From the NCBI GenBank assembly GCA_025991245.1, contig BQMJ01000027.1, forward strand, positions 1-64,000: 64,000 nt of DNA, in the 5' to 3' direction. This DNA comes from Galdieria partita (taxonomy: Eukaryota > Rhodophyta > Bangiophyceae > Galdieriales > Galdieriaceae). Positions within the stretch are counted from its first letter, which is position 1. Each line of letters starts with the position of its first letter. The notes under the pieces were generated by a model. That model was not told where the DNA came from. It ran no database searches and saw only the letters and a list, made by a program, of their open reading frames with translations. Positions 24,214 to 35,244 of this stretch are shown here, piece after piece. The position numbers were made by a program, and so were the translations under genes.

Positions 24214-26411
24214 ATGACAAGTGAAACTTCTTTAAATATGTCCGGAGAGTCTGTTAGATACGAAGAAATATTTCACGATGGTCTAAAAATTGACGAAAAG
24301 TTTAGCAATGTATGGTTGACAAACCTACCTGATCTTCGACAAGAGTGTTTGTTCAAAACTCTCTCGTCAATTGTTGGAGAGAAGGTACAAGTAGGAGGTA
24401 AAGTTTTCGAAGTTGGAGAAGATACTTTTGAAGAAATAGCACCGTTGCTTGTTCCCAAGAAGTTTCCCAAAGATTTCCCGGTGGAAAAAAGTGCTGGGAA
24501 AATCTCCAGAATCTTTCTGAGAGAAGAGTTTATCAAGAGGTGGAATAGCCACATTGAAAGTCTTGATGCAGAAGGTTGCAGTCCTCCATCCCAGCAGATT
24601 ATAGTTTCTGCAGCAAGTGGTCTAGGAAAGAGTGTAGATCTCTATCTGGCCGCTGTGTTTTCAAGACACTGCAGTATTCCACTGCAATATATTGGAAACG
24701 CAGCGGCCTGGTTAGGGGACAATAGGGTGATAACTGAAGTGGTACCTCTTTACTTGAAAATGCTGCTATTCATGAATTTCTCCATTCTAGACGAGTTGAG
24801 GAGTTTTCAGTCACGGGACTACGAGGTTTTGAACGGCGCTCCTCTTAAGCATGTGATATATTTTTGTATCAAAAGCAAAGATTTGAATCTAGCTTTCGCT
24901 ATTCGTCGCTTTATGATAGGGCTTGCACCACGCAATATGTTGATTGTAGACGAACATAATGCGTTTTGGGGCAAGTTTGGTCGTGACATAAATAGATGGC
25001 CGGATTTCTTCCAGTTTTACACTGAGTTTGAAGTTATGAATACAGTAAGTCATGGCTCTCCCTTTTTTTATAATGACTTTTTCATTTACTTGAATAGCCT
25101 TATTGTGGAGTTCTTCTTGCAGGTTCACAGCATCATCAATTTGAAGATAATTTGCGTAGTGGTTATGGAGATGTCAAACACTATTTGGAGCCTCTAAGTT
25201 TCAAAGAGTTTGACTTGTGGCAAGATTTACCTGATTATCCACCCATTCTTCGTCAACATTCAGACGAAATGGTCGAACTTACTGGGTTGGTGCCTAGAAT
25301 GATAGCCAAAATGGTAAATCTTGCCAAAACTCGTCCTGATGCTAATTTCGAAAGTCTAAAGACACGCTTCACCTCGAATTTATATTCTGAAATGACAAGA
25401 AGCCACAATGACTATCTTGATGGACTTAGGTCTGAAAGAGAAAAGAGGGCATTCGATTCTATGCTTTATAAGCTATTCATGGATAGGAATAAACCCAATA
25501 TTACGGTTGCAGACGGAGCATATCGAGATCGAGGTTTATTAGTTGTGGTTGACGAAGTCTACTTACGCTTTTATAACAGCGTTGCACGTGATATTTTGTT
25601 ATCCTCTTTCCTTGAAAGATATGCTTCTGAGAATTACTTGGCTGAATTGTTTCAACTTTATCGACGTGATCCAAGCACAAGAGGACAGACTTTTGAAAAA
25701 TTATTCTTTTTGTGGTTTATCAATAGAACAGAAGAAGTGACTATCCGTTCCGATAGCAAGTCCTATAGGAACTTGAGTTTATCTTGTAATAGTTGGGTTC
25801 GGTTGATTGGAGATGAATTTGATCCTCCCATGAAGAAGTTTACTCATTCCTGTTGGATATTACTGGAAGAACGACATCCTCGATTTGACTATATTTTTGT
25901 GGATATTGTGAATTCTCAATGGCATATATACTTTTTTCAAGTATCTATATCTTCATTTTATAGCCATAATCGTGACTCTGCTGCTATCGAAAACTCCTTT
26001 TTGCCACCTTCTTTCAAGAAAGACGTATGGAATACTTCAGAATCGGCCAACTTATCAACTAGTAGGTCAAAGAGCAAACAAGGATCAATGGCAAGTTCCC
26101 AAGGTGGCCAAAAACGTAATAAGAAGAGGAGACGAGTGAGATTAACAGACAAGCCTCAGTTACTAAACTTAATTGGTTTGATTCTGAATGAAGAGTTTAC
26201 CATCACGTTAGAAGAAGATGATTCTGGAAGGATTGTAGATTTTCGTTTATTGGATTCCAAAGGTGTTGATTGGCGACACTGCATAAGTATTGTCTATGTT
26301 ACTCCATTACCATTTAAGGAGGCCAAAGGTAGTTTATCAGTACCAGACTATATCGAGTTTCTTTGTAGTGAAAGCTTTTCTGAAAGATTTCGAGTTTTGT
26401 TGGAAAAGTGA
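24214..26411 (+). CDS. Subtelomeric P-loop ATPase with nuclease-like C-terminus, group 2, intact copy
   Basis: Predicted protein of 703 residues from two exons (24214-25044 and 25131-26411). The 86-nt intron begins GTAAGT, and both ends are in phase 0. The P-loop is ASGLGKSV (134-141) and Walker B is MLIVDEHNAFW (242-252). A conserved LTGLVPRMI helix follows near 327. The C-terminal half shows FEKLFF (465-470), RFDYIFVD (528-535) and YFFQVSISSF (544-553), the order of a PD-(D/E)xK-like fold with Q-x-S in place of E-x-K. A basic run KRNKKRRRVR (605-614) could be a nuclear signal. This domain pairing matches RHS/Crinkler-RHS-type proteins. The ATG at 24214 is chosen because the same start is kept in the relic at 16638. 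Enzymatic activity is unproven. Confidence 0.78.
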
Positions 26412-27199
26412 TGCTTTACGATCCTTTGATGGAAGCAAAGTTGTTCTGAGGTTTATGATTTACAAAGACTATGATAAATAATACTTTTTTGAATATTTTA
26501 TTTGCTTGACTGGCAAGCCAATGAAGAATCATTGTGGAAGCAGAAAGTCTGATATGGATGATTGGTTTGCTATAATAGAAGATGTATACATCCTAAACAA
26601 AGTCATTTTTAGCACTTTGGATGGAAATCAACTCAACCTCAATTTCAAGTAAACAGCTTTGGCGAGCGTTTTGATTTAGTATCTTCAGTTGTATAGAATC
26701 ACCTTGTTTTAAACTTGGAGACATGCTTTTCAGCCAAACGATCATTCAGAAAGTATTCAGGAAGCTCTTAAAGTCTGTCAGATAAACAAATCTTTGCTAA
26801 TGAAATTGTTGAGGAGAGATCGTCAATCACAAAAGAGAACCAATCACCTATTAGCAACGACACATAAGTTGTCATTTTGAAGGCAAGTATGCTGATAAAA
26901 GACAACTAAGCAGCTTTTAATTCAGCTTATGTACAGAACAAATGTTTCATAATCCATAGAGTACAATTGAATTGTAAAGAAATGGAGCATCCATTATTGA
27001 CTCTATCTATCTTGTCAATTCTGTATAGGAAAACTATCAATGACATGATATCATTAGGACTCACATAACAAGTACCAATATGCAGACAACGTTCCGTGAA
27101 TTGACAAATACAGCAATCCAACAGTAGTCAACAACATATACTCTGATTTCCATTACTCTCTATACACAACTGAAAAAGTCTAGAAAATTTCAAAAAGGT
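26412..27199. other. Intergenic, nothing recognised
   Basis: About 790 bases downstream of the group-2 gene. Composition is AT-rich and open frames are short. No RNA gene or repeat was recognised. Confidence 0.45.
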
Positions 27200-27430
27200 T
27201 ACTATCCAAGTAACAAAGTCAACCACCGACAATTCTGGAAAGACTAAGCGCTTTTGAATAGTAGAGAAACCTAATTGAGTTGTCAAGCGTTACTTCCAAT
27301 CTTGTCTGCCCTAGTAAAACAGTCATATAGTGCAAGAATAGAGGAAAAGCAACAACTGAATGAGATATTTTCAAAATATACTTCCAAATTGAACAAGACG
27401 TGAAACAAGCTAAAGCTGAAATTTAGCTAT
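27200..27430 (+). repeat. Partial, decayed copy of the group-2 5' flank
   Basis: Matches the region around 15384-15600 and 23195-23350: caaccgaca..tctggaaagac, then cgttacttccaatcttgtctg, then gaggaaaagcaacaactgaatgagat. It lies 280 bases upstream of the group-3 gene start, so the flank, or part of it, seems to have been reused next to a different group. More diverged than the other two copies. Confidence 0.5.
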
Positions 27431-27705
27431 GTTCCACTTGTCGCACTATCTTGTTGCCTTGACACCCTAAAGAAAAGTTTCCTAATGTTTACGAGAACAA
27501 TCAAACTGTTTACATTTGCTACAAATGTATGACGACACCACATCGAACGAAACAACAGAAATCGAGTAGTGAATGACATTTTACATTGTTTGAGAATGTA
27601 AATAAGAAAGAAGTTCGTTCTATAGAAATAGTTGTGAAAAAGAGAAACTACTTGGAAAAATTCGCGTTGGCATTTTTCTGACTCGATTTCAACACCTCGT
27701 CGACT

Positions 27706-29785
27706 ATGTCGAGCGTTTTCCAAGAACAAGACACGTATGACACTGTTGTAGTCGATAGAGAGCAAGACTTGGTCTTAACAACTCGACAGTTGTACGTGTT
27801 GCAGGTTCGCCGGGAAGTCGATCGTTCTTTTAAACCAGTCATTCCTTTCGCCCCAATCTCTTTGGAGGTGGAAAGACACGATTCGTAAGAAGTTATTAAG
27901 AGCATGGGTGAAAGAGCACTAATAGGACCTGAAAACATAAGTGATTATGAAAAAGACCGCACGAGATCCTTTCTGGACAAATTACATGAAGCAGTTCTAC
28001 TTTATGTGGATTTGAGACGCCTAGAACCCACTGAACCCAAAGAAAATAGTCTGAAGTGGGCTGTCTACTACTTGATAATCAAGACTGCCTGCTTGCAAGT
28101 TGATATTTCATTGATGAGAAAGATACAAGCCTACGAGACTGTGGAAATGGAAGCCTTGAACCTAGTCACACTTTTACGAGACATATTAAACATGCGTACT
28201 GATCAGTTTCTTCTTGTTGCTTTTGATGAAGTTGGTGTTCTAGATGAGATTGACGACGTTTTTCTTTTCAAAAGGACCCCGGATGGTAGAGTTCGTCCTT
28301 ACAATGACTTCTTTCGTATTGTTCGGAGACTCTGTAAACAAGACAATGTATTCTTTATTGTTGTTGGGAAAAGCAAGGGTTTAAGTATTAAGAATTATAC
28401 AGCTTCAGTATCAAAGGTGTTATTGCATTTTATTTCGTTATCACCGTTAAACTCGTCCAGTATCGTTGAATTCCTTGAAAAGAGCCATCTCAAAGGACAG
28501 ACTCAATTTCGAGTTTGTGATATTCTATGTAGTCCTTCCTTTTCAGTAAATGAATTGGCAGAGGCACTATTGGAGTATACAGGTGGAGTTCCTGGTTTGC
28601 TTACTCGTGCAGTGAATATGCTTTTAAATTATGTACAAACAAGAGGGCAGCCTTTTATGTTGAAAGATGAATGTCTATCATGTATGACTGAGGATGGTTT
28701 CCAAAGAATCTGTGCTGAACCGTTTATACAACACATATCAACTTCAGACGAGGACAAAAAGACTGAATTTGGCATATTATTGATGATGGCTCTGTTTCAT
28801 ATACCTTTCAAAGTAGATGATGAACTAAACTGGGAATCTTATTTGTTTGACGCAGTTAACGAAATGGGACTCTATCGATATCCTATTGATCAGGATACTT
28901 TTCAAGTGCTGGTTCCAAAAGTTTTCGTTGGAAACCTTTTGGTATCTATCATCTCTCTCGTTATTGGAAAAGATACTTATTGGATCACTCAAATTAGAGC
29001 CAGTTGATTGCTTCTTCTCTTCAAAGTGTCGAGTATTTGAAGGAATTGTTGCTATCCGACTTATTTTGATGCTTTCGTCCAAAGTACGAAATGAGTTTAG
29101 GGAGTTGTTGTGTCAGTTATCTGCCATATTTACAGAAATGAAACTTCCTATCGGGGAACCTTTACCTCTTGATTACATGAGATCTGTTGGTGTTTCTGAA
29201 TCAAGGAGTGAATCAAACAAGAAACGGAAAACTTATGAAAGTAATGAATGGAACAAGATTATTCAAGAAGCACTTTATTTTGACAGAGTTTATATTCCAG
29301 TAGACACCAATTCGCGTAGTCCTGATATTATATTCAAATTGCAATCTCCCGTTGAATCCAAAGGTCTTATTGTGGGAGTTGCGTGTAAAGGTCGTTGGAA
29401 ATCGGAACGAATTGGCTGGTCAGATATTGTTGAAGAAGCTAAAAAGTTTCTTGTTCCTATTCATGACCAAGGTTTATCCAACGCACCTGATAAGATTCAT
29501 TGTATGCTTATTGTAGTTAGTACAAAATTGGCATTCAACGTTGCAAGCGAGTTGGGTGATCAAAGTCGTTGTTACAGTAGTGGAATGTCTATTGAAAGTG
29601 AATCTTTTACGATTCCTTCCAATTGTGAACTTGTTATTCTTTGTGAAAGAGATGTAGAAATGCTCATTGACAAAGAAATATTGAATGGACTTGAAAGAGC
29701 ATTCTCTTCTGATCGTCCCCTTTTTGGGGATTTTGGACCCGACTTACTTCGAAGAGTTCGTCACAGTTTCTTAAGTTGGCAATAA
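27706..29785 (+). pseudogene. Subtelomeric P-loop ATPase, group 3, interrupted near its P-loop
   Basis: From the ATG at 27706 the frame reads VVVDREQDLVLTTRQLYVLQ, alignable with the group-1 N-terminus. A P-loop (NLFGGGKTRF) is present but lies in a different frame from the sequence on both sides, so the copy looks interrupted around the P-loop. The remainder, from 27904, is well preserved: LVAFDEVGVLDE is the Walker B strand, EYTGGVPG matches group 1, and after about 28973 the protein continues IGSLKLEPV, then RSPDIIFKL and IVGVACKG, the nuclease-like core. The frame change near 28921-28972 fits a short intron (52 nt at most). A basic SNKKRK stretch precedes the nuclease-like part. A working spliced gene cannot be excluded. 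Confidence 0.55.
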
Positions 29786-30129
29786 AGTTTGAATTCTTAT
29801 ATTCAATTGTTCATTCGATAATTATCTCTGGAACATTTGAATTAAATATGTTTGAAATGTACTAGTGGTATTCTAAAATGTGTCATGATTGTCATAGAAC
29901 AGTGTCGAAAGTCATTTAATGACCTACATCACTTGTCATTCTTTTTCACAGATTCTTTCAATTACAGAGTGTATGTATAAAAGAGTATTAACTGTTTACT
30001 TTTCTTATCACGAGAACATAGTTTAGAATATTGTTATCTTTATGCTACTTGCAAATACAAAGTCAGAGACCATGTTGAGTTTGATCATTCATATCTTTGC
30101 AATCGACAACTCTGTTTGGATGAAGTCCA
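29786..30129. other. Intergenic, nothing recognised
   Basis: Short AT-rich spacer downstream of the group-3 gene. No gene, RNA or repeat was recognised. Confidence 0.4.
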
Positions 30130-30490
30130 ACTGGTGCAACCATCAAAGGGGACTAGTTGGACATTCTGGAGCTGTCAACTTATAGTTTCGTTTTATTTGA
30201 AGCAAAAATCCGAGAAGAAAACGTGGCAGGTAAGATATAATTTATTCCAAGAAGGAATTGAAAGTATTCTATCAAGCTACGCACGTAATTGGATTGAATG
30301 AATGCTCCAAGAAAATATTGATCGTATTTTTCAAGAAGAAAGATACGCACGCCTTTTTAGAGAAAATTATGCAAAGTTGTGATGGAATCATAGATACCGG
30401 TTGATCATGAATCCGGACAAAGTGATATGCGCAACTTGATAGTCATTTAAAAATGAATCAATGGATGTTTTAGCACTCAATCAATCATTT
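30130..30490 (+). repeat. Dispersed repeat R, copy 1
   Basis: Matches 34740-35130 in direct orientation. Both copies share an open stretch: here YNLFQEGIESILSS, there YNLFQEGMESILSS, preceded by a W..QL.VSFY pattern. They also share a later aatccggacaaa..gat tract. The same amino-acid frame staying open in two diverged copies hints that R is a fragment of a former coding exon. No start or complete gene can be built. R lies between different ATPase groups, consistent with block-wise subtelomeric shuffling. Confidence 0.55.
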
Positions 30491-31546
30491 ATTATAAGCT
30501 ACCCAAAACCAACTCGTAATCATAACAACATTTGACATTTTACCTTTGAATAAAGTCTTCAAATTGTTATTCAAACAATTTCTTGGAAATATGTTAGGTC
30601 CTTTGCTTTTACAGAATGACATTTCGTACAACTCGACCTTGGTTGTTTTATAGTTTGTTGACCTACTGTTGTTTCAAAACTCTTGTATATATTGTCTTGA
30701 GATGATATCGCTCCATGTGAGTGTTGTCTGAGAAGAAACAGTTTCTCTTCAATGACTTGCAAATTGGTGTTTAGTTCAAATGAATTCATTCTATGGATGT
30801 CTTGAAGAGCAGTATTTTTACTTATTGTCACTTAAGAAAGCAAAACAAATTGAGCCTGACGGAAAAAGACTTTAAATGAAAATCCCTTTTGGTAAATAGT
30901 CAAAACTTGCCATATATATAGTGCGTCAACATCTTTTGGAAAGCAAAGCAATCATCTGAAAATAAACCAGACAAATACATTGTAAACGACTCTTATTGAG
31001 ACGATAAATTGTATGAGAGTATCAGACAAACCAATTCTGGGTAAGTTGAAAGCATATTTTTCATCAGAAAGATTCAAAGTTTGTGTTAGAATTGCTTATC
31101 GACTATATGCAAGGGAGTCGTTTCTATCTTAGCATACGATGCACTTTGGCAATTTTCGTAAACAATGAACAAATGTCAAGGATACTCCTAGAATGCTGTA
31201 TATAGTTATTATCAAGACATAAAAATGGAATAAGTAACAACGTGCTTTTGCAAACTTTACAACATTCTAAACATGGTAACTAAGAGAAGGCAGTACAATA
31301 TTTCTCTTTGAAACAGCAAGTCAAACACCATCAATAGTGCGAAATAAAATTACTCAAATTGTAGCTTTCACTTGTTCGTTGAAAGACAATTTTTCTAATC
31401 AAACATACTTAGTTTAAACTTTGTAAAACTTGTAGGGTTTTCTTTGTTTGCAAACAACAATTCAGTAGACAATGACTATATCATTATTGATTGGCTTTAG
31501 AGCAATCGTCCATCCATCGGGCTTCGAGATTGTGATATAACGTTGG
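30491..31546. other. Intergenic with one uncertain small frame
   Basis: No repeat or RNA gene was seen. On the minus strand a frame from 30789 (ATG, MNSFELNTNLQVIEEK) to 30571 would encode 72 residues, including CTKCHSVKAKDL near its end. It has no recognisable family, so I do not call it a gene. Confidence 0.35.
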
Positions 31547-33900
31547 ATGGTTGCAATGCTTGTTGGTTGCTTTGCTTTTTCGTTTCATTCTACATGTCTT
31601 TCCCCAGCCAATGTTCAGTATCCATTCAAAACTATGGTGTTTTGTAGAACCAAAGAGTGTCATTTATGGAATAGAAGCTTTACAAAGGCGTTGTCTTGTT
31701 TTGACAAGAAGCGTTCCAATTTTGGTCGTCGAAGAGTTATTCTTGCCTCAATCATAAATGGTCGTGACAGGGACAGTGAAAGATATGTTGACTTTAGAGA
31801 GATATTTGTACGAGACGATGTTAAAATTGACGAAAAGTTTAGCAACGTATGGTTGACAAACCTACCTGATCTTCAACAAGAGTGTTTGTTCAAAACTGTC
31901 GCGTCAGTTGTTGGAGAGAAGGTACAAGTAGGAGGTCAAGTTTTCAAAGTTGGAGAAGATACTTTTGAAGACGTTGCACCGTTGCTTGCTCCCAAGAAGT
32001 TTCCCGAAGATTTTCCAGTTCAGCCAAGTCCTGGTAATATTTCGAGAATCTTTCTGAGACGAGAGTTTATCAAGAGGTGGAATAGACACATTGAAAGTCT
32101 TGATGCAAAAGGTTGCAGTCCTCCACCCCAGCAGATCATAGTTTCTGCAGCTAGTGGTCTAGGAAAGAGCGTAGAGCTCTATATGGCGGCTGTGTTTTCA
32201 AGGCATTGCAGGATTCCCCTGCAGTATATTGGAAACGCAGAGGCGTGGTTGAAGAACTGTAGCAACATCTCTCAAATGGTTTCCCGTTACTTGAAAATGT
32301 TGCTTTTTATGAATGCAGACATTTTAGAAGAAATGCCAAGTTTCGAGTCATCTTGGTATCGTTCTTTGAATGGTGCCCCCCTTAAAGATGTCATTTATTT
32401 TGCTATGAAAGAGAAAGATCTGAATCTAGCGTTTGCTATTCGTCGTGTTATGATGGGGCTTGCACCACGCAATATGTTAATTGTAGATGAACATAATGCG
32501 TTTTGGGGCGAGTTTGGTCGTGACATAAATAGATGGCCGGATTTTTTCCAGTTTTACACTGAGTTTGAAGTGATGAAAACAGTAAGTCATGGTTCTATCT
32601 TGTTTTATGATGACTTTTTTATTTACTTGAATAGCCTTATTGTGGAGTTCTTCTTGCAGGTTCACAGCATCATCAATTTGAAGATAATTTGCGTAGTGGT
32701 TATGGAGATGTCAAACACTATTTGGAGCCGCTAGGTTTCAAAGAGTTTGACTTGTGGGAAGAGTTACCTGATTATCCCTCTATTCTTCGTCAACATTCAG
32801 ATGAAGTGGTCGAACTTACTGGGTTGGTGCCTATAATGATAGCTAAAATGGTAGCTCTGGCCAACGATCATCCTGATGCTAGTTTTGAAGATTTGAGGGT
32901 TGAATTCACCGCAAAAGTGTATTGTGAAATGATAAGAAGGCATAATGACTATCTCGATGGACTTAGGTCTGAAAGAGAAAAGAGAGATTTTGATTCTATG
33001 CTTTATAAGCTATTCATGGATAGAACTAAACCCAATATTACTATTGCAGACGGAGCATATATTAGTCGAGGTTTATTAGTTGTAGTGAGCCACATCTATT
33101 TGCGCTTTTATAATAGCGTTGCACGCGACATCTTGTTATCCTCTTTCCGTGAAAGATATGCTTCTGAGAAGTACTTGGCTGAACTTGCTGAACGTTATCG
33201 AAATGGATAGAGAATGAAGAGTCAAACTTTTGAAGAATGATTCTTTCTATGGTTTGTCTGTAATGTGGAAGAAGTGACTATCCGTTCCGATAGCAAACCG
33301 TATAGGAACTTGAGTTTATCTTGTAGTAGTTGGGTTCGGTTGATTAGAGATGAATTTGATCCTCCAATGAAGAAGTTTACTCATTCCTGTTAAATATTAC
33401 CGACAGAGCGATATCCTCGATTTGACTACATTTTTGTGCATATTGTGAATTCTCAATGGCATATATACTTTTTTCAAGTATCTATATCTTCATTTACAAC
33501 CATAATCGTGACTCTGCTGCTATCGAAAACTCCTTTTTACCACCTTCTTTCAAGAAAGTTTTATTCAGTTTCTCAGAATCGGCTAGTTCATGAACTAGTA
33601 GTACAAAGAGTGACCAAAAATGAACAAAGCGTTCCAGTTGTCTGCAAAGAAGTAGTAAGACGATCAGTCGCGATAAGTTGATACAGAGAGAAGCAACAGG
33701 CAATGGTCAATTACTAAGCATATTTTGCTTCTTTTTGAAACAGGAATTTACTATTACGTTAGAAGAAGATGATTCTGGAAGGATTGTAGATTTTCGTCTA
33801 TTGGATTCCAAAGGTATTCATTGGCGACAGTGCATGAGTATTGTTTTTGTTACTCCATTAAAATTGTCTTTATCGTTTCATTTAGAATACCATTTGGAGA
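31547..33900 (+). pseudogene. Group-2 ATPase copy with new N-terminal extension and decayed C-terminus
   Basis: The ATG at 31547 opens a frame whose first ~80 residues are absent from the sister gene: MVAMLVGCFAFSFHS, then basic RRRVILAS, resembling a signal or plastid-targeting leader. Homology to 24214 starts at about 31785 (FREIF, then KIDEKFSNVWLTNL). The P-loop AASGLGKSVELY and Walker B LIVDEHNAFWG are intact, and the same 86-nt phase-0 intron is present (32582-32667). The frame closes at 33210, about 170 codons into exon 2, before the nuclease-like domain. The rest, to about 33900, still aligns (EEDDSGRIVDFRLLDSKG) but is broken in several places. A truncated ATPase of about 518 residues could still be made. 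Confidence 0.65.
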
Positions 33901-34739
33901 ATGAAAGATCTTACAAGTTGGACTCGAATTCACACAAACAGATTTCTGAAAGCTGGCATAAAAGTTACTTTTTTGCTATTCTTCACGAGCTTTTTTCTTG
34001 AACTGCATGAATAGTTTGTTACTTGAGTGCTTTCAGTTGAATTGACATTCCAAAATTATCCTTTTTCAGTTCTATGGAAAATGATAATGTTTATCAAAGA
34101 TTGATAAGCACCTGTCAAGAAATTTCTCTTCATGTCTCTCCTCGAGTAGCTGCTGCGATGAAATGTACATTCCGCCGTTGTTCTACTTTTTTAAATATAG
34201 AGAATGTTACTTTGATTTTCTGACTTTAAGCTTATCGTAGTCAAAGTTGTCCATATTTTCGAGTGACCTTATCTATTCGTCAAATTGTGGTATTCTTTTC
34301 TTGATACACTAAACTGTTGCTATTTAGGACTGGCTTTATGTTTCTTGTGAGACTTCTGCCTCATAATTTGTCCTCTTCATAAAACCAGAAGAACACCTTA
34401 TTGGGCCATGTACTTAATCGACGAAAAGCTTGTAATCTTTCAAGTTCAACAACGTGGACAGATAATTTGCAGTGAAGACCAGAAACAAGCAGAAAGAGTT
34501 GTTTTTAAAATACACGCCACAGGGATAATCAATATTGATATATCGAAATAGAAACCAGAAACTATTGGAACTCACGGTTGCGGGCTGGTCGTGGCTGGTT
34601 TGAATGTTACAACACAAAATAAAACGCAAATGGATAATAAAACTTATATTACAACTTCTAATAAACTGAGTTGAGCGTCAAAATCTTGGCAATCCAACTT
34701 CAATCACAATCTCCAAGGATTCTTCTTCCATCCAATCAC
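33901..34739. other. Intergenic, nothing recognised
   Basis: About 840 bases without a supported gene, RNA or repeat. AT-rich throughout. Confidence 0.4.
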
Positions 34740-35130
34740 ATTGTGATGGAGACGGAACTAGAACACTCTGGAACTATCAACTTGTAGTTTCGTTTTATTC
34801 TACTCATAAACCCAAGAAGAAAATGTGGAAGGTAAGATATAATTTATTCCAAGAAGGCATGGAGAGTATTCTATCAAGTCAAAAGGTGAACATAAATTGC
34901 AGCCATGACTGTTATTGGATTGAATGAATGCTCCAAGACAATATTGATCTTATTTTTCAAGAAGAAAGCTTCGTACACCTTCCTAGAGAAGATTTTGCAA
35001 AGTTGTAACGGAATCATAGAATACCGATTGATCATGAATCCGGACAAAATGATTGTACTCAACTGTAGTCATTTAAAAATGAATCATTGAAAGTTTTATC
35101 ACTCAATCAATCAGTCATTATAATCAACGC
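34740..35130 (+). repeat. Dispersed repeat R, copy 2
   Basis: Second copy of the block at 30130-30490, with a small insertion (about 30 bases) after the shared ESILSS stretch. It lies just upstream of segmental duplication copy B. Same comments on a possible former exon apply. Confidence 0.55.
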
Positions 35131-35244
35131 AGGCTAACTTGTCATCATTTTACATTTTCGTATCTCTGTTGTGGTTACTCCAGCATTCGCAGTTAGACTT
35201 GGGCTGTAAGTTTTGAGTAGAAACTTCATTTCATCAGTTGCCTC

